A stretch of 64,000 bases of DNA, taken from positions 62,001-126,000 of the forward strand of contig NZ_JAIRBM010000004.1 of the NCBI RefSeq assembly GCF_020089865.1, in the 5' to 3' direction. Of this stretch, positions 37,745-47,067 are shown one piece after another. The notes below the pieces were generated by a model, which saw nothing but the letters and a program-made list of their open reading frames with translations, did no database searches and was not told where the DNA came from. Position 1 is the stretch's first letter. Each line of letters opens with the position of its first letter. A program made the translations under genes and the position numbers. Origin of the DNA: Microvirga puerhi. GTDB lineage: Bacteria > Pseudomonadota > Alphaproteobacteria > Rhizobiales > Beijerinckiaceae.

Positions 37745-38653
37745 ATGGATTCTTCTTCTCTCGACCATACCCGGAACGCCGCAGAGGCCGAGCCGTCCTG
37801 GGACGACCTCAAGATCTTTCTGGCCGTGGTGGCTCATGGATCGATGAATGGCGCCGGCCGGGCGCTCGGCCAGAGTCAGCCCACAATTGCGCGGCGCATG
37901 CGCACCCTCGAGGAATGCCTGGGCGTCGACCTGTTTCAGCGCGGCCCGAACAGCCTCGTCCTGACGGAAGCCGGACGCGCCGTGCTGGAAGCCGCCTCGC
38001 CGATGGCCGAAGCAGCAGGCTCCGTTCCGAAACTCGCGGCGGCCTACAGGCCCGATCCTGCGGCTCCCGTGCGGCTCACCGCCACCATGTCGGTGACTCT
38101 CTTCCTGTCGCATCATGCGGGAAGCCTCGCTCAGGCAACCGCGCCGATCGAGATCGCCTACATCCCCATGCGCCGCAAGGCCGATCTGGCGGCGGGCGAA
38201 GCCGATATCGCGCTGCGCATGCGGCGCATGCCCGAGGGTGACGATCTCGTGGTCCGCAAGATCGGGCGGATCGCTTTCGCGGTCTATGCCAGTTCGCCCG
38301 ATGTCGCCGCCGTCATCGTGCCGCCGGAGGATCCGCATCTCTCCACGCAGGCGGCACTGATCGCACGTTTCGCCGATGGACGGCCCATCGCAGCACGGAT
38401 CGGCGATGTGCCGATCCGCTATCAGGCGACGAAAGCCGGCCTCGGCGCCGCCGTTCTGCCGTGCTGGATGGGCGATGCAGATCCTGCACTCGTCCGGGTC
38501 ATGGATCCTCCTGAGGACATGATCGAGGATATCTACCTCGTCACCCATCCGCGCGGCCGCAACCGCGCGAACATCGCTCAGGTGTCATCGGCACTTGTCG
38601 ACCTGTTCAAGCGCGAACGCCGCGCGCTCATCGGCGATCTTCCCGGGAAGTGA
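37745..38653 (+). CDS. LysR-family transcriptional regulator
   Basis: This is a 302-residue regulator. The N-terminal winged HTH at about residues 18-80 reads DDLKIFLAVVAHGSMNGAGR, then ALGQSQPTIARRMRTLEECL and LFQRGPNSLVLTEAGR, the classic LysR layout. A co-inducer-binding domain of two alpha-beta lobes follows (about 100-295) and ends GRNRANIAQVSSALVDLF. The effector is unknown. It is convergent with the SDR gene, 11 bases apart, so it does not show the usual divergent target arrangement. Confidence 0.9.
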   Translation: MDSSSLDHTRNAAEAEPSWDDLKIFLAVVAHGSMNGAGRALGQSQPTIARRMRTLEECLGVDLFQRGPNSLVLTEAGRAVLEAASPMAEAAGSVPKLAAAYRPDPAAPVRLTATMSVTLFLSHHAGSLAQATAPIEIAYIPMRRKADLAAGEADIALRMRRMPEGDDLVVRKIGRIAFAVYASSPDVAAVIVPPEDPHLSTQAALIARFADGRPIAARIGDVPIRYQATKAGLGAAVLPCWMGDADPALVRVMDPPEDMIEDIYLVTHPRGRNRANIAQVSSALVDLFKRERRALIGDLPGK

Positions 38654-38664
38654 TGAAGGACGGC

Positions 38665-39267
38665 TCAGGCGAATTTTCGCGCATCGATCACCTCGCCGGT
38701 ACCGCTACCTTCGAGGCCGTGTACGTAGGCCCTCGCAACCTGCGCCGCCGGCATGCCGCCCGCGGGATCGCGTCCCATGGCAGCCAGCGTCTCGCTGACC
38801 CATGGTGGGCTCACCACATTGACGCGAATGTTGCGCGGCTTTTCGAGCGCCGCTGCGCGTCCGAATCCTTCGATGCCTGCATTGACAAGGCTGACAGCAG
38901 CGCTTCCCGGCATCGGTTCGCTCGCCAGCACGCCGCTGGTGAGCGTAAACGAACCGCCCTCGTTGATGAATCGCGCGCCGATCCGCACGAGGTTCACCTG
39001 TCCCATGAGCTTGTTCGACAGGCTCAGCTGAAAATCCTCATTGGTAAGGTCCATCAAGGGCTTGAAAGCGGCCCTGCCCGCGGTGCTGATAACCGCATCG
39101 AACGGTCCGATCGTGTTGAACAACCGTTCGATGGAGGTCGGCGACGCCATGTCCACCCGCCGCTCGCCTTTCGAATGCGAGACCGAAATCACCTCATGTC
39201 GACCGGCAAGCGCAGCGACGACCGCCGTACCGATGGTGCCTGTCGCTCCGACAACGATCACCCGCAT
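38665..39267 (-). CDS. Short-chain dehydrogenase/reductase
   Basis: This 200-residue SDR protein is short for the family. The NAD(P)-binding motif MRVIVVGATGTIGTAVVAAL opens the protein. Later landmarks are VISTAGRAAFKP (the NAG-like position) and PGSAAVSLVNAGIEGFGRAA, where the usual catalytic Tyr-x3-Lys is replaced by S-x3-N. It may therefore be a non-canonical or inactive reductase. The ATG at 39267 puts the glycine motif at the very N-terminus; the frame upstream to 39309 adds nothing. It is convergent with the LysR gene and followed in the minus direction by nothing in operon. Confidence 0.82.
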   Translation of the reverse strand: MRVIVVGATGTIGTAVVAALAGRHEVISVSHSKGERRVDMASPTSIERLFNTIGPFDAVISTAGRAAFKPLMDLTNEDFQLSLSNKLMGQVNLVRIGARFINEGGSFTLTSGVLASEPMPGSAAVSLVNAGIEGFGRAAALEKPRNIRVNVVSPPWVSETLAAMGRDPAGGMPAAQVARAYVHGLEGSGTGEVIDARKFA

Positions 39268-39363
39268 CCCCGCCTCCTCCATGCTACCGTCGTGACCACG
39301 CGGCGACATATAGGGCGCCGTAGCTATCGGGGACCCCGCCCTATCGACGACGGGTCGCGAGTT

Positions 39364-40500
39364 TCAGGAAGTTTCGCCTTCGGCAGCTGAGCGCTTCCTG
39401 CGGGTCGGTGCCGGTTTTGTCGGAGGCGTGGGCAGGTCTCCCAGCGCATGCGCGATGACCTTCTTCATGACGCCCGGCAGAGCTTCTTCGTGAAGTTCGC
39501 GGCGGGATGTCCAGCGCATGTCGTCCGGCGCAGGCGTGCTTCGCGAGACCTTGGCGAGAAGCACCGTCAGTTCCAGCGGGAAATGCGTGAAGACGTGACG
39601 GACCACGCCGGGCAGACGCTGCCAGCGCGCCTCGATGGGGGCATCGAGCACGGCCCGGGACGGTTCGTAATCCGGCTCCCAGGCGCTCGTCGGCGCCTCC
39701 GCCATACCGCCGAGAAGCCCCTGTGGCGGGCGTGTCCGCAGAAGAATGCTGTCGTCGGCGCGTAGGACCACGAAAGCGGCCCCGCGCCGAAGCTGGCCGC
39801 TCTCCTTCCTGATCTTCCGAGGAAAGGTCTCCTGCAGGCCCTCGGCCCGCGCGCGGCACGGCTTCATCCAGGGACACAGGGCGCAGGCCGGCCGCTTCGG
39901 AGTGCAGATGGTCGCGCCGAGATCCATGAGAGCCTGGGCGAAGTCCCCGGGACGCTCCACCGGGACGAGATCCTGGGTGAGTTCCCGGATCAACGGCTTT
40001 GCCTTCGGGAGCGGCTCTTCGATCATGAAGAGGCGGGACAAGACCCGCTCCACGTTGCCATCTACGGCCGCGGCTGGCTGGTCGAACGCGATCGCCGCCA
40101 CCGCCGCGGCCGTATAGGCCCCGATCCCCTTCAATGTGAGAAGCTCGGCCTCGGTAGCGGGAAAGTGGCCGCCATGTTTCTCCACGATAGCCTTGGCGCA
40201 GGCATGGAGATTGCGGGCCCGCGAATAATAGCCGAGCCCTGCCCAGGCCTGCATCACGGCCTCAACCGGAGCTTCTGCAAGGGCAGAGACCGTAGGGAAG
40301 CGTTCGAGGAAGCGGCGGTAGAACGGCTGGACCGCCGCTACGGTGGTCTGCTGCAGCATGATCTCCGACAGCCATACCCGATAGGGATCGACCGGCTCGC
40401 CCGGCTTCGCGCGCCAGGGCAGATCGCGCCGGTGACGATCGTACCAGGTGAGAAGATCTGCGGGGTCGGGCTTGGTGGCGCGCGAGGCGGGCGTTAACAT
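39364..40500 (-). CDS. mutY: A/G-specific adenine glycosylase
   Basis: This 378-residue repair enzyme removes adenine mispaired with 8-oxoguanine. Features in order are YDRHRRDLPWRAKPGEPVDP, VWLSEIMLQQTTVAAVQPFY (catalytic Glu), the HhH motif LKGIGAYTAAAVAAIAF followed by AAAVDGNVERVLSR (catalytic Asp), the 4Fe-4S cysteines in CTPKRPACALCPWMKPC, and a C-terminal MutT-like domain (about 235-350) that reads 8-oxoG. The start is ATG 40500; the frame upstream covers the divergent DciA-like gene. The C-terminus is Lys/Arg/Pro-rich. Confidence 0.95.
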   Translation of the reverse strand: MLTPASRATKPDPADLLTWYDRHRRDLPWRAKPGEPVDPYRVWLSEIMLQQTTVAAVQPFYRRFLERFPTVSALAEAPVEAVMQAWAGLGYYSRARNLHACAKAIVEKHGGHFPATEAELLTLKGIGAYTAAAVAAIAFDQPAAAVDGNVERVLSRLFMIEEPLPKAKPLIRELTQDLVPVERPGDFAQALMDLGATICTPKRPACALCPWMKPCRARAEGLQETFPRKIRKESGQLRRGAAFVVLRADDSILLRTRPPQGLLGGMAEAPTSAWEPDYEPSRAVLDAPIEARWQRLPGVVRHVFTHFPLELTVLLAKVSRSTPAPDDMRWTSRRELHEEALPGVMKKVIAHALGDLPTPPTKPAPTRRKRSAAEGETS

Positions 40501-40560
40501 GTGTCGTGGAATAACGATCCTGATGGAATATTCCAACGCGGCTTTTGGATCGAAATCAAC

Positions 40561-41076
40561 ATGCGACAGCCGAGGCTCAGGCCCCGCCCCCTTGCCGAAT
40601 TTCTCGACGTATGCCTCGGCCCGAGCCTTGCGGCGCAAGGCTTTGCCTCGTCCGATGTGATCGTCGCATGGCCGGATATCGTGGGCGATCGGTTAGCTGA
40701 ATTTACACAGCCTCTCAAGATCGAGTGGAAGCGGAAGGCCGCCCATGCGGACCCCGACGCTCGCCCCGATCCCGCGACCCTCGTGGTACGCGTGGAGAGC
40801 GCCTTCGCGTTGGAAATGCAGCATCTTGCACCGGTCGTGATGGACCGCGTGAACACCTATTACGGCTGGCGTTGCATCGGGAAACTGGTGCTCAAGCAGG
40901 GACCGGTGCGCCGAATCGAGAAGCCCCGGCCAGTTCCCCGCCCGCTGACCGAAGCCGATCGGGAGCGCCTTTCCACAGCGACGCGACCGATCGAGGAAGA
41001 GCCTTTGCGAGCCGCCCTGGATCGATTGGGCGAGGCTATCGTTGGTTCGGGCAGCGGCACACGCACGAAAGCGTGA
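40561..41076 (+). CDS. DUF721/DciA-family protein
   Basis: This 171-residue protein has the DUF721 core at about residues 5-100: PRPLAEFLDVCLGPSLAAQG, VIVAWPDIVGDRLAEFTQPL and LVVRVESAFALEMQHLAPVV. The family includes DciA, the ancestral loader or operator of the replicative helicase DnaB, so a role in DNA replication is possible. The C-terminal 70 residues are polar and probably disordered. ATG 40561 is preferred; a GTG at 40501 is possible and would start exactly next to the divergent mutY start. It is followed 72 bases later by the DsbA-like gene. Confidence 0.82.
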   Translation: MRQPRLRPRPLAEFLDVCLGPSLAAQGFASSDVIVAWPDIVGDRLAEFTQPLKIEWKRKAAHADPDARPDPATLVVRVESAFALEMQHLAPVVMDRVNTYYGWRCIGKLVLKQGPVRRIEKPRPVPRPLTEADRERLSTATRPIEEEPLRAALDRLGEAIVGSGSGTRTKA

Positions 41077-41148
41077 CGGCTGAGACGCTTGCCAGGCGAC
41101 GCGTCTCACTCTACCGCAGAATGTAATCTCTCACGGAGCTTTTCGCAG

Positions 41149-41787
41149 ATGATCACCCGGCGCCAAACGCTTCAGCTTCTCGGCACTGCCGCAGCGGTAG
41201 CCTTCATGGCCACGAGCCTGCCGGCCTTTGCGCAGAACGTCTCGGTCCAGGACCTGGCGGTTCAGGGGCCCCTCGGCGACGTCGCCCTCGGCCCGGCAGA
41301 TGCCAAGGTCACGATCATCGAGTATGCCTCGCTCACCTGCTCCCATTGCGGACATTTCCACAGCGAAACCTGGCCCGAGCTGAAGAAGCGCTATATCGAT
41401 ACGGGCAAGGTCCGCTTCATCCTGCGGGAATTCCCCCTCGATCCCCTGGCGACCGCGGGCTTCATGCTTTCCCGCTGCGATGGGAACGACAAATATTATC
41501 CGATCACCGATCTCCTCTTCGAACAGCAGAAAAACTGGGCTTTCGTCGACAAGCCCCTCGACGCCTTGCGACAGATTATGAAGCAGGCCGGTTTTTCACA
41601 GGAGAAATTTGACGCTTGCTTGCGGGACCAGAAACTTTATGACGCGGTGAATGCGGTGAAGAACCGGGCTATTGAGCAGTTCAAGGTGGACTCGACCCCG
41701 ACTTTCTTCATCAATGGTCAGCGTCATCCTGGAAGCATGTCGATCGATGAGCTTGAGCAGATTATCAAGCCCTTGCTGGGAGCCTAA
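41149..41787 (+). CDS. DsbA-family thioredoxin-like periplasmic protein
   Basis: This is a 212-residue protein. The N-terminus has a twin-arginine-like/Sec signal (MITRRQTLQLLGTAAAVAFM, cleavage about residue 29 after LPAFA). The thioredoxin domain begins VTIIEYASLTCSHCGHFHSE with the redox pair C-S-H-C at about 63-66. The cis-proline is in KVDSTPTFFINGQ. It resembles the BdbD/DsbA subgroup that forms disulfides in exported proteins. The ATG at 41149 is selected because the signal peptide starts there. It is followed by smc after 45 bases, and the pair is a frequent arrangement in Rhizobiales by my recollection. Confidence 0.92.
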   Translation: MITRRQTLQLLGTAAAVAFMATSLPAFAQNVSVQDLAVQGPLGDVALGPADAKVTIIEYASLTCSHCGHFHSETWPELKKRYIDTGKVRFILREFPLDPLATAGFMLSRCDGNDKYYPITDLLFEQQKNWAFVDKPLDALRQIMKQAGFSQEKFDACLRDQKLYDAVNAVKNRAIEQFKVDSTPTFFINGQRHPGSMSIDELEQIIKPLLGA

Positions 41788-41796
41788 CTTCTCTCA

Positions 41797-41812
41797 CCCC
41801 GCTCCCGCGGGG
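41797..41812. repeat. Hairpin CCCCGC-TCCC-GCGGGG between the DsbA-like gene and smc
   Basis: This is a compact GC stem-loop in the 45-base gap. It has no T-run, so termination is doubtful and smc may be partly co-transcribed with the DsbA-like gene. Confidence 0.45.
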
Positions 41813-41832
41813 CGGGCTGGAAAGGCGCGTCG

Positions 41833-44800
41833 ATGAAGCTGACGCGCCTTCGCATTGCCGGCTTCAAGACCTTTGTCGAGCCGATGGACTTCCTGATCGA
41901 GCCGGGTCTGACCGGCGTGGTCGGGCCGAACGGTTGCGGCAAGTCGAACCTCGTCGAGGCCCTGCGCTGGGTCATGGGAGAAAATTCCCACAAGAACATG
42001 CGCGCCTCGGGCATGGACGACGTCATTTTCTCCGGTTCTGGAGGCCGTCCGGCCCGGAACACGGCCGAGGTGATGCTCACCATCGACAATGTCGAGCGCA
42101 CGGCCCCAGCCGCCTTCAACGATGCGGATCTTTTGGAAATTTCCCGCAAGATCGAGCGTGAGGAAGGCTCGACCTACCGGATCAACGGCAAGGAAGTGCG
42201 CGCCCGCGACGTGCAGATCCTGTTCGCCGATGCTGCCACGGGTGCCCGCTCTCCCGCGCTGGTGCGGCAAGGTCAGATCAGCGAGATCATCTCCGCCAAG
42301 CCGCAGGCCCGCCGCCGCATCCTCGAAGATGCCGCCGGCATTGCCGGCCTGCACGCCCGCCGCCACGAGGCGGAGCTACGCCTGAAGGCCGCCGAGGACA
42401 ACCTCCTGCGCGTCGAGGACGTGATCCGCGAGCTGGAAACCCAGGTCGACAGCCTCAAGCGGCAGGGCCGGCAGGCCTCGCGCTACAAGAACCTCTCGTC
42501 TGAAATCCGCCGTCTCGAAGCCCTGCTCTACGCCATCGGCTTTGCCGAAGCCCGCGAGCAGGCGGCTGCCTCGGAGCAGCAGGCGGCCGATGATCTGAAG
42601 GCGGTCGCAGACCGGACCGAGGAGCAGACCAAGTCCGCGACGGCCCAGGCCATCGCCGCCCATGCTCTCCCGCCCCTCCGCGAAGCCGAGGCCAAGGCCG
42701 CCGCCGCTCTGCAGCGACTGACTCATGCCCGAAACGAGCTCGAATCCGAGGAGCGTCGCTCCAAGGAGCGCGTGACGGAACTCGAACGGCATATCGGCGA
42801 CCTGAACCGGGACCTTGCCCGCGAGGCCGTCCAGCGCACCGATGCCGAGGCGACGATCGAGCGCCTCAAGGGCGAGGAAGCCGAGCTTGCCCTGACCACG
42901 GACGGCGCGGACGACGCCCGTGCCGAGAGCGAAGAGCGCCTCCAGAACGCCGAGGCCGAGCTTGCGGAAGCCGAGGCCTCCCTCGGAGCTCTCCAGGCTC
43001 AGACCTCCGATCTCAACGCACGTCGGGCAGCTCTCGAGCGGACGATCCGCGAGGAAATGGAGCGGGCGGCCCGCTTCGCGGCCGAGCGGGAACGGATCGA
43101 GCAGGACATCGCGGCCCTCGCGGCCCCTGTAGACGACGGTCCGGATATCGATACTCTCCGCGAAGACACCGCTTTTGCCGAAGAAACCGCGCAGAATGCG
43201 GAAGAGGCGGTGATCGGCGCCCGCGAAGCCCTTGCCGCCGCTCGCGAAGCGGAGCATCGCCTGCGCCAGCCCCTCAATGAAGCGGAGCGCAAGGCGCAGC
43301 GGCTCGAGACCGAGGCTCGCACCCTCGCGAAGCTCGTCACCTCCGCGACTGGCGACCTTTGGCCTCCGGCTCTCGACCAGATCACCGTGCAGAAGGGCTA
43401 CGAGACGGCGCTCGGCGCCGCGCTCGGGGACGATCTCGACGCCTCCATCAATCCCACCGCCCCAGCACACTGGGCGGAAACGGGCCCCGGCACGGATGAT
43501 CCGGCTCTGCCGGAAGGCATCCTTTCCCTAGCCGATCTCGCTCAGGCTCCCGCGCCCCTGCATCGGCGCCTGCGCCAGATCGGTGTCGTCTCGAAAGCCG
43601 ACGGGCTTCGTCTGCGCGGACTCCTGAAGCCCGGTCAGCGCCTTGTCTCCCAGGAAGGCGACCTGTGGCGCTGGGACGGCTTTACCACAGCGGCGGAAGC
43701 CCCCTCCCCGGCCGCCCGGCGGCTTGCCGAGAAGAACCGCCTCGGCGACCTCGAGCGCGAGGCGGCCGCGGCCCGAGAGGACGTGGAGCGCCTGCGGCAC
43801 GAGGCGGAGGAGTCTCTCAACGCCGTCCGCGCGGCAGCCTCCCATGAAATGCAGGCCATCGAATCGGCCCGCCAGACTCGGCAGGCGCTGGATGCCGCAC
43901 GCACGCGCCTCGCCCATGCGGAGCGGCGTGAAGCCGAACTGGGCCAGCGCCGTTCGGCGCTTCAGGAAGGCCTGAGCCGCATTTCGGCAAGCGAGAGTGA
44001 AGCTCGCGAGCGTGCCGGCGAAGCCGAAGCCGCGTTCGAGGATCTGGCCCCCGCCCCCGATCTCGAAAACCGGCTGCTCGAGGAGCGGACTCGGGTTGCC
44101 GAGCGCCGCGCGGCGGCCTCCGAGGCGCGCGCTGCCCTGCAATCATTCGTCCACGAGGCTGAGCTCCGCCGCCGCCGGCAGGAGGCGATCGCCTCCGACA
44201 TTCGCTTGTGGACCGAACGGGCGGCTCGGGCCGCCAAGGCTCTTGAGGATCTGGGAGAGCGCCTGGAACGCGCCCAGGACGAGCACCAACGGCTGCTTGA
44301 GGCTCCCGATACCTATCTCCTGCGCCGGCGCGCGCTCATCGCCGAAGTCGAGGAAGCCGAGGGCAAGCGCAAGGAAGCAGCCGACCGGCTTGCCGATGCC
44401 GAAACTCATCTTGCGGAATCCGACCGAGCCGCCCGTGCGGCCCTCGAAGCCCTGTCCGCAGCGCGCGAGGCCCGCGCAGGCTCGCAGGCACGGCACGAAG
44501 CTGCGATTCAGCGCCTCGCCGAAATTACCCGCGCCATCGCAGAGAATCTCGATACCACGCCGGCGGGACTCATCGAGCTTGCAGGACTGAAGGACGGCAT
44601 CGAGCTCCCGAGCCAGAACGAGATCGAATCGAAGCTTCACTCCCTCAAGAACGACCGAGAGCGTCTCGGCGCGGTCAATCTGCGCGCCGAAGAGGAACTC
44701 GTGGAGCTCGAAACCAAACACGGCAGCATCGCCGGCGAGCGGGATGACCTGGTCGAGGCCATCAAACGGCTTCGCGGCGCCATCGGCAGCCTCAATCGCG

Positions 44801-45291
44801 AGGGTCGTGAACGGCTGCTTGCGGCGTTCGACGTTGTGAACGGCCACTTCCAGCGGCTCTTCACCACGTTGTTCGGCGGCGGCACGGCGGAGCTGACGCT
44901 GGTCGATTCGGACGATCCGCTCGAAGCCGGCCTGGAGATTCTCGCCCGCCCACCCGGCAAGAAACCGCAGAGCATGACCCTTCTCTCCGGTGGTGAACAG
45001 GCTCTGACGGCGACGGCTCTGATCTTTGCCGTCTTCCTCACGAATCCCTCGCCGATCTGCGTTCTCGACGAGGTCGATGCACCGCTCGACGACGCCAATG
45101 TGGAGCGCTACTGCGACCTCCTGGAAGAGATGGCCCGCAGCACCGAGACCCGTTTCGTGGTGATCACCCACAACCCGATCACCATGGCCCGCATGGATCG
45201 CCTCTTCGGCGTCACGATGGCGGAAAGAGGCGTCTCACAACTGGTTTCTGTCGATCTTCAGAGCGCCGAGCGCATCCTTGAGACGGCGTAA
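41833..45291 (+). CDS. smc: Chromosome segregation protein SMC
   Basis: This 1152-residue structural ATPase of the SMC-ScpAB condensin compacts and separates chromosomes. Walker A GPNGCGKSNLVEALRWVMGE is at about residues 31-50. Two long coiled coils (about 170-500 and 640-960) flank a hinge region (about 505-640). The C-terminal head has the ABC signature LLSGGEQALTATALIFAVFL and Walker B ICVLDEVDAPLDDANVERYC. The coils are rich in Ala, Glu and Arg, which explains the long antisense open frames over this gene. scpA and scpB are not in the window. Confidence 0.97.
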   Translation: MKLTRLRIAGFKTFVEPMDFLIEPGLTGVVGPNGCGKSNLVEALRWVMGENSHKNMRASGMDDVIFSGSGGRPARNTAEVMLTIDNVERTAPAAFNDADLLEISRKIEREEGSTYRINGKEVRARDVQILFADAATGARSPALVRQGQISEIISAKPQARRRILEDAAGIAGLHARRHEAELRLKAAEDNLLRVEDVIRELETQVDSLKRQGRQASRYKNLSSEIRRLEALLYAIGFAEAREQAAASEQQAADDLKAVADRTEEQTKSATAQAIAAHALPPLREAEAKAAAALQRLTHARNELESEERRSKERVTELERHIGDLNRDLAREAVQRTDAEATIERLKGEEAELALTTDGADDARAESEERLQNAEAELAEAEASLGALQAQTSDLNARRAALERTIREEMERAARFAAERERIEQDIAALAAPVDDGPDIDTLREDTAFAEETAQNAEEAVIGAREALAAAREAEHRLRQPLNEAERKAQRLETEARTLAKLVTSATGDLWPPALDQITVQKGYETALGAALGDDLDASINPTAPAHWAETGPGTDDPALPEGILSLADLAQAPAPLHRRLRQIGVVSKADGLRLRGLLKPGQRLVSQEGDLWRWDGFTTAAEAPSPAARRLAEKNRLGDLEREAAAAREDVERLRHEAEESLNAVRAAASHEMQAIESARQTRQALDAARTRLAHAERREAELGQRRSALQEGLSRISASESEARERAGEAEAAFEDLAPAPDLENRLLEERTRVAERRAAASEARAALQSFVHEAELRRRRQEAIASDIRLWTERAARAAKALEDLGERLERAQDEHQRLLEAPDTYLLRRRALIAEVEEAEGKRKEAADRLADAETHLAESDRAARAALEALSAAREARAGSQARHEAAIQRLAEITRAIAENLDTTPAGLIELAGLKDGIELPSQNEIESKLHSLKNDRERLGAVNLRAEEELVELETKHGSIAGERDDLVEAIKRLRGAIGSLNREGRERLLAAFDVVNGHFQRLFTTLFGGGTAELTLVDSDDPLEAGLEILARPPGKKPQSMTLLSGGEQALTATALIFAVFLTNPSPICVLDEVDAPLDDANVERYCDLLEEMARSTETRFVVITHNPITMARMDRLFGVTMAERGVSQLVSVDLQSAERILETA

Positions 45292-45407
45292 GGGTTTCAA
45301 GCTCAGCCATCATTCAGCCTCAGAATCGTGACCGTTTTCACGCAAGCCTGTTGCTAAGTCGCAATTTTAATATACAATTCAATGACTTAACCGTTTCTTG
45401 ACAGTCC

Positions 45408-45436
45408 TTGACAGGGGGGACCCTCCCCCATATGTT
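45408..45436 (+). promoter_or_regulatory. Sigma-70 promoter of the atp F0 operon
   Basis: TTGACA (45408-45413) lies 17 bases from TATGTT (45431-45436), predicting a transcript start near 45443, about 58 bases before atpI. A second TTGACA at 45398-45403 has no good -10 at the right distance. The upstream region 45340-45395 is AT-rich, like an UP element. Confidence 0.7.
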
Positions 45437-45500
45437 TCGCGCGGCTTTCGGGGCCGGGATTCCAAGACCTTTCCCGCACCGCTTATCACAGGAGAACGCC

Positions 45501-45875
45501 ATGGCGGACCCTACGAAGCGGAATGGTGAAGACGGTCGGGAGCCGACCAGTTCCGACGATGCTAACCTGACAGCGAGGCTGAAATCTCTCGATGCGCGGC
45601 TCGATCAAGCGACCGCACAGCGAACCAAGATTACAGAAGCGCCGTCCCGTTCGAAGTCCGATTCCAAAGCGCTCGGCCAGGCCTTCAGGCTTTCGGCAGA
45701 GTTCGTCTCAGGGGTCGTGGCCGGCGGGATCGTCGGATGGCTCGTCGATCATCTGTTCGGAATCTCACCCTGGGGGCTCATCGTGTGCATCATTCTCGGC
45801 TTCTGCGCCGGGATGCTCAATCTCCTGAGAGCGGCGGGCCTTGTAAAAGGGGCCCGGTATGATGAGAAGCGGTGA
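45501..45875 (+). CDS. atpI: ATP synthase protein I
   Basis: This 124-residue protein is encoded first in the F0 operon. The N-terminal 60 residues are polar with a short coiled segment. Two transmembrane helices follow at about 68-90 (AEFVSGVVAGGIVGWLVDHL) and 95-115 (LIVCIILGFCAGMLNLLRAA). AtpI helps assemble the c-ring and may aid magnesium uptake. AGGAG (45490-45494) sets the start at 45501 rather than at the open frame start 45408, which covers the promoter. Confidence 0.9.
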   Translation: MADPTKRNGEDGREPTSSDDANLTARLKSLDARLDQATAQRTKITEAPSRSKSDSKALGQAFRLSAEFVSGVVAGGIVGWLVDHLFGISPWGLIVCIILGFCAGMLNLLRAAGLVKGARYDEKR

Positions 45876-45932
45876 TTCATCCCCATCCCAGCCAAGTTAT
45901 GGCGACAGGTAAGAGCGATTTAAGAGCGGATC

Positions 45933-46661
45933 ATGGCAAGCCCGATTGAGCAATTCCAGATCAAGCCGATCATTCCTGTCATCAACTTCACCAATTCCTC
46001 CCTGTTCATGGTCGGCGCCGTGGCGGTTATCGTTGGCGGGCTGATGCTCGCAACCCGCAAGCGCGCCATCGTTCCGGGCCGCGCTCAATCGGTCGCCGAG
46101 ACTCTGCATGATTTCGTAGCCGGCACCCTGAGGGATGCCGCCGGCGAGGAGGGGATGAAGTTTTTCCCCCTCGTCTTCTCGCTCTTCATGTTCGTGTTCA
46201 CGGCCAACATGCTCGGCATGATCCCGGGCTTCTTCACGGTCACGAGCCAGGTCATCGTCACTTTCTCGCTTGCGATCCTCGTGATGGGCACCGTCGTCAT
46301 TTACGGACTGCTCAAGCATGGCACGCATTTCTTCGGCCTCTTCGTGCCTTCCGGCGTGCCGGTCTGGCTCCTGCCGTTCATCGTCGTGATCGAGCTGATT
46401 TCCTTCATCTCGCGTCCGGTTTCGCTCTCCTTGCGTCTCTTCGCGAACATGCTCGCAGGGCACATCGCGCTGAAGGTTTTCGGCGGCTTTGTCGCTGCCC
46501 TTCTGGGTGCGGGCGGGGCCTTGGCGATCCTCGCTCCGCTTCCGCTCTTCATGGCGGTCGCTCTCATGGCGCTCGAGTTCCTCGTCGCCGCTCTGCAGGC
46601 CTACGTCTTCACGGTGTTGACCTGCATCTACCTCAACGACGCGCTGCACCCGGGCCACTAG
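45933..46661 (+). CDS. atpB: ATP synthase F0 subunit a
   Basis: This 242-residue inner-membrane protein forms the proton half-channels against the c-ring. It has five or six hydrophobic helices. The essential arginine is in [20 protein letters not shown] (about residues 165-184). It begins [20 protein letters not shown], typical of alphaproteobacteria. It follows atpI by 57 bases in the F0 operon. Confidence 0.97.
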   Translation: MASPIEQFQIKPIIPVINFTNSSLFMVGAVAVIVGGLMLATRKRAIVPGRAQSVAETLHDFVAGTLRDAAGEEGMKFFPLVFSLFMFVFTANMLGMIPGFFTVTSQVIVTFSLAILVMGTVVIYGLLKHGTHFFGLFVPSGVPVWLLPFIVVIELISFISRPVSLSLRLFANMLAGHIALKVFGGFVAALLGAGGALAILAPLPLFMAVALMALEFLVAALQAYVFTVLTCIYLNDALHPGH

Positions 46662-46721
46662 GTCTGCGCTGAGTTAATCCCCTCCCTCCCGGTCAAACAC
46701 CAATCTTTCAAGGAGATCACG

Positions 46722-46946
46722 ATGGATCCGGTTGCTTTCAAGTTCCTCGGCGCGGGCCTCGCCTGCATCGGCATGGGCCTCGCCGCTATGGGCGTCGGCA
46801 ACATCTTCGGTAACTTCCTCTCGGGTGCCCTGCGCAACCCGTCGGCCGCTGACGGCCAGTTCGCTCGCGCCTTCATCGGCGCCGCGCTCGCAGAAGGTCT
46901 CGGCATCTTCTGCCTCGTCGTCGCCCTCGTCCTTCTGTTCACCTAA
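46722..46946 (+). CDS. atpE: ATP synthase F0 subunit c
   Basis: This 74-residue hairpin of two membrane helices forms the rotating ring. The first helix carries [20 protein letters not shown], the polar loop contains RNP (residues about 40-42), and the second helix [20 protein letters not shown] has the proton-carrying glutamate at about residue 57. AAGGAG just upstream gives strong initiation, as needed for a high-copy subunit. Confidence 0.97.
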   Translation: MDPVAFKFLGAGLACIGMGLAAMGVGNIFGNFLSGALRNPSAADGQFARAFIGAALAEGLGIFCLVVALVLLFT

Positions 46947-47067
46947 CATTCCAACGGTGATCGGGAGGGCGAAGCGCTCAGGCGCTTCGCTTCGACAACG
47001 GTGACGGCGGGTCCACCGCCGTCATTCATTGTTTCTAGGATTACACAATCCTGTCAGGATCAGCTCC

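Noticed and set aside
42376..43470. 364-codon open frame antisense to smc
   Set aside because: It is a shadow of the Ala/Glu/Arg-rich coiled coil in GC-rich DNA. It has a low-complexity Gly/Leu/Arg composition, no domain and no Shine-Dalgarno.
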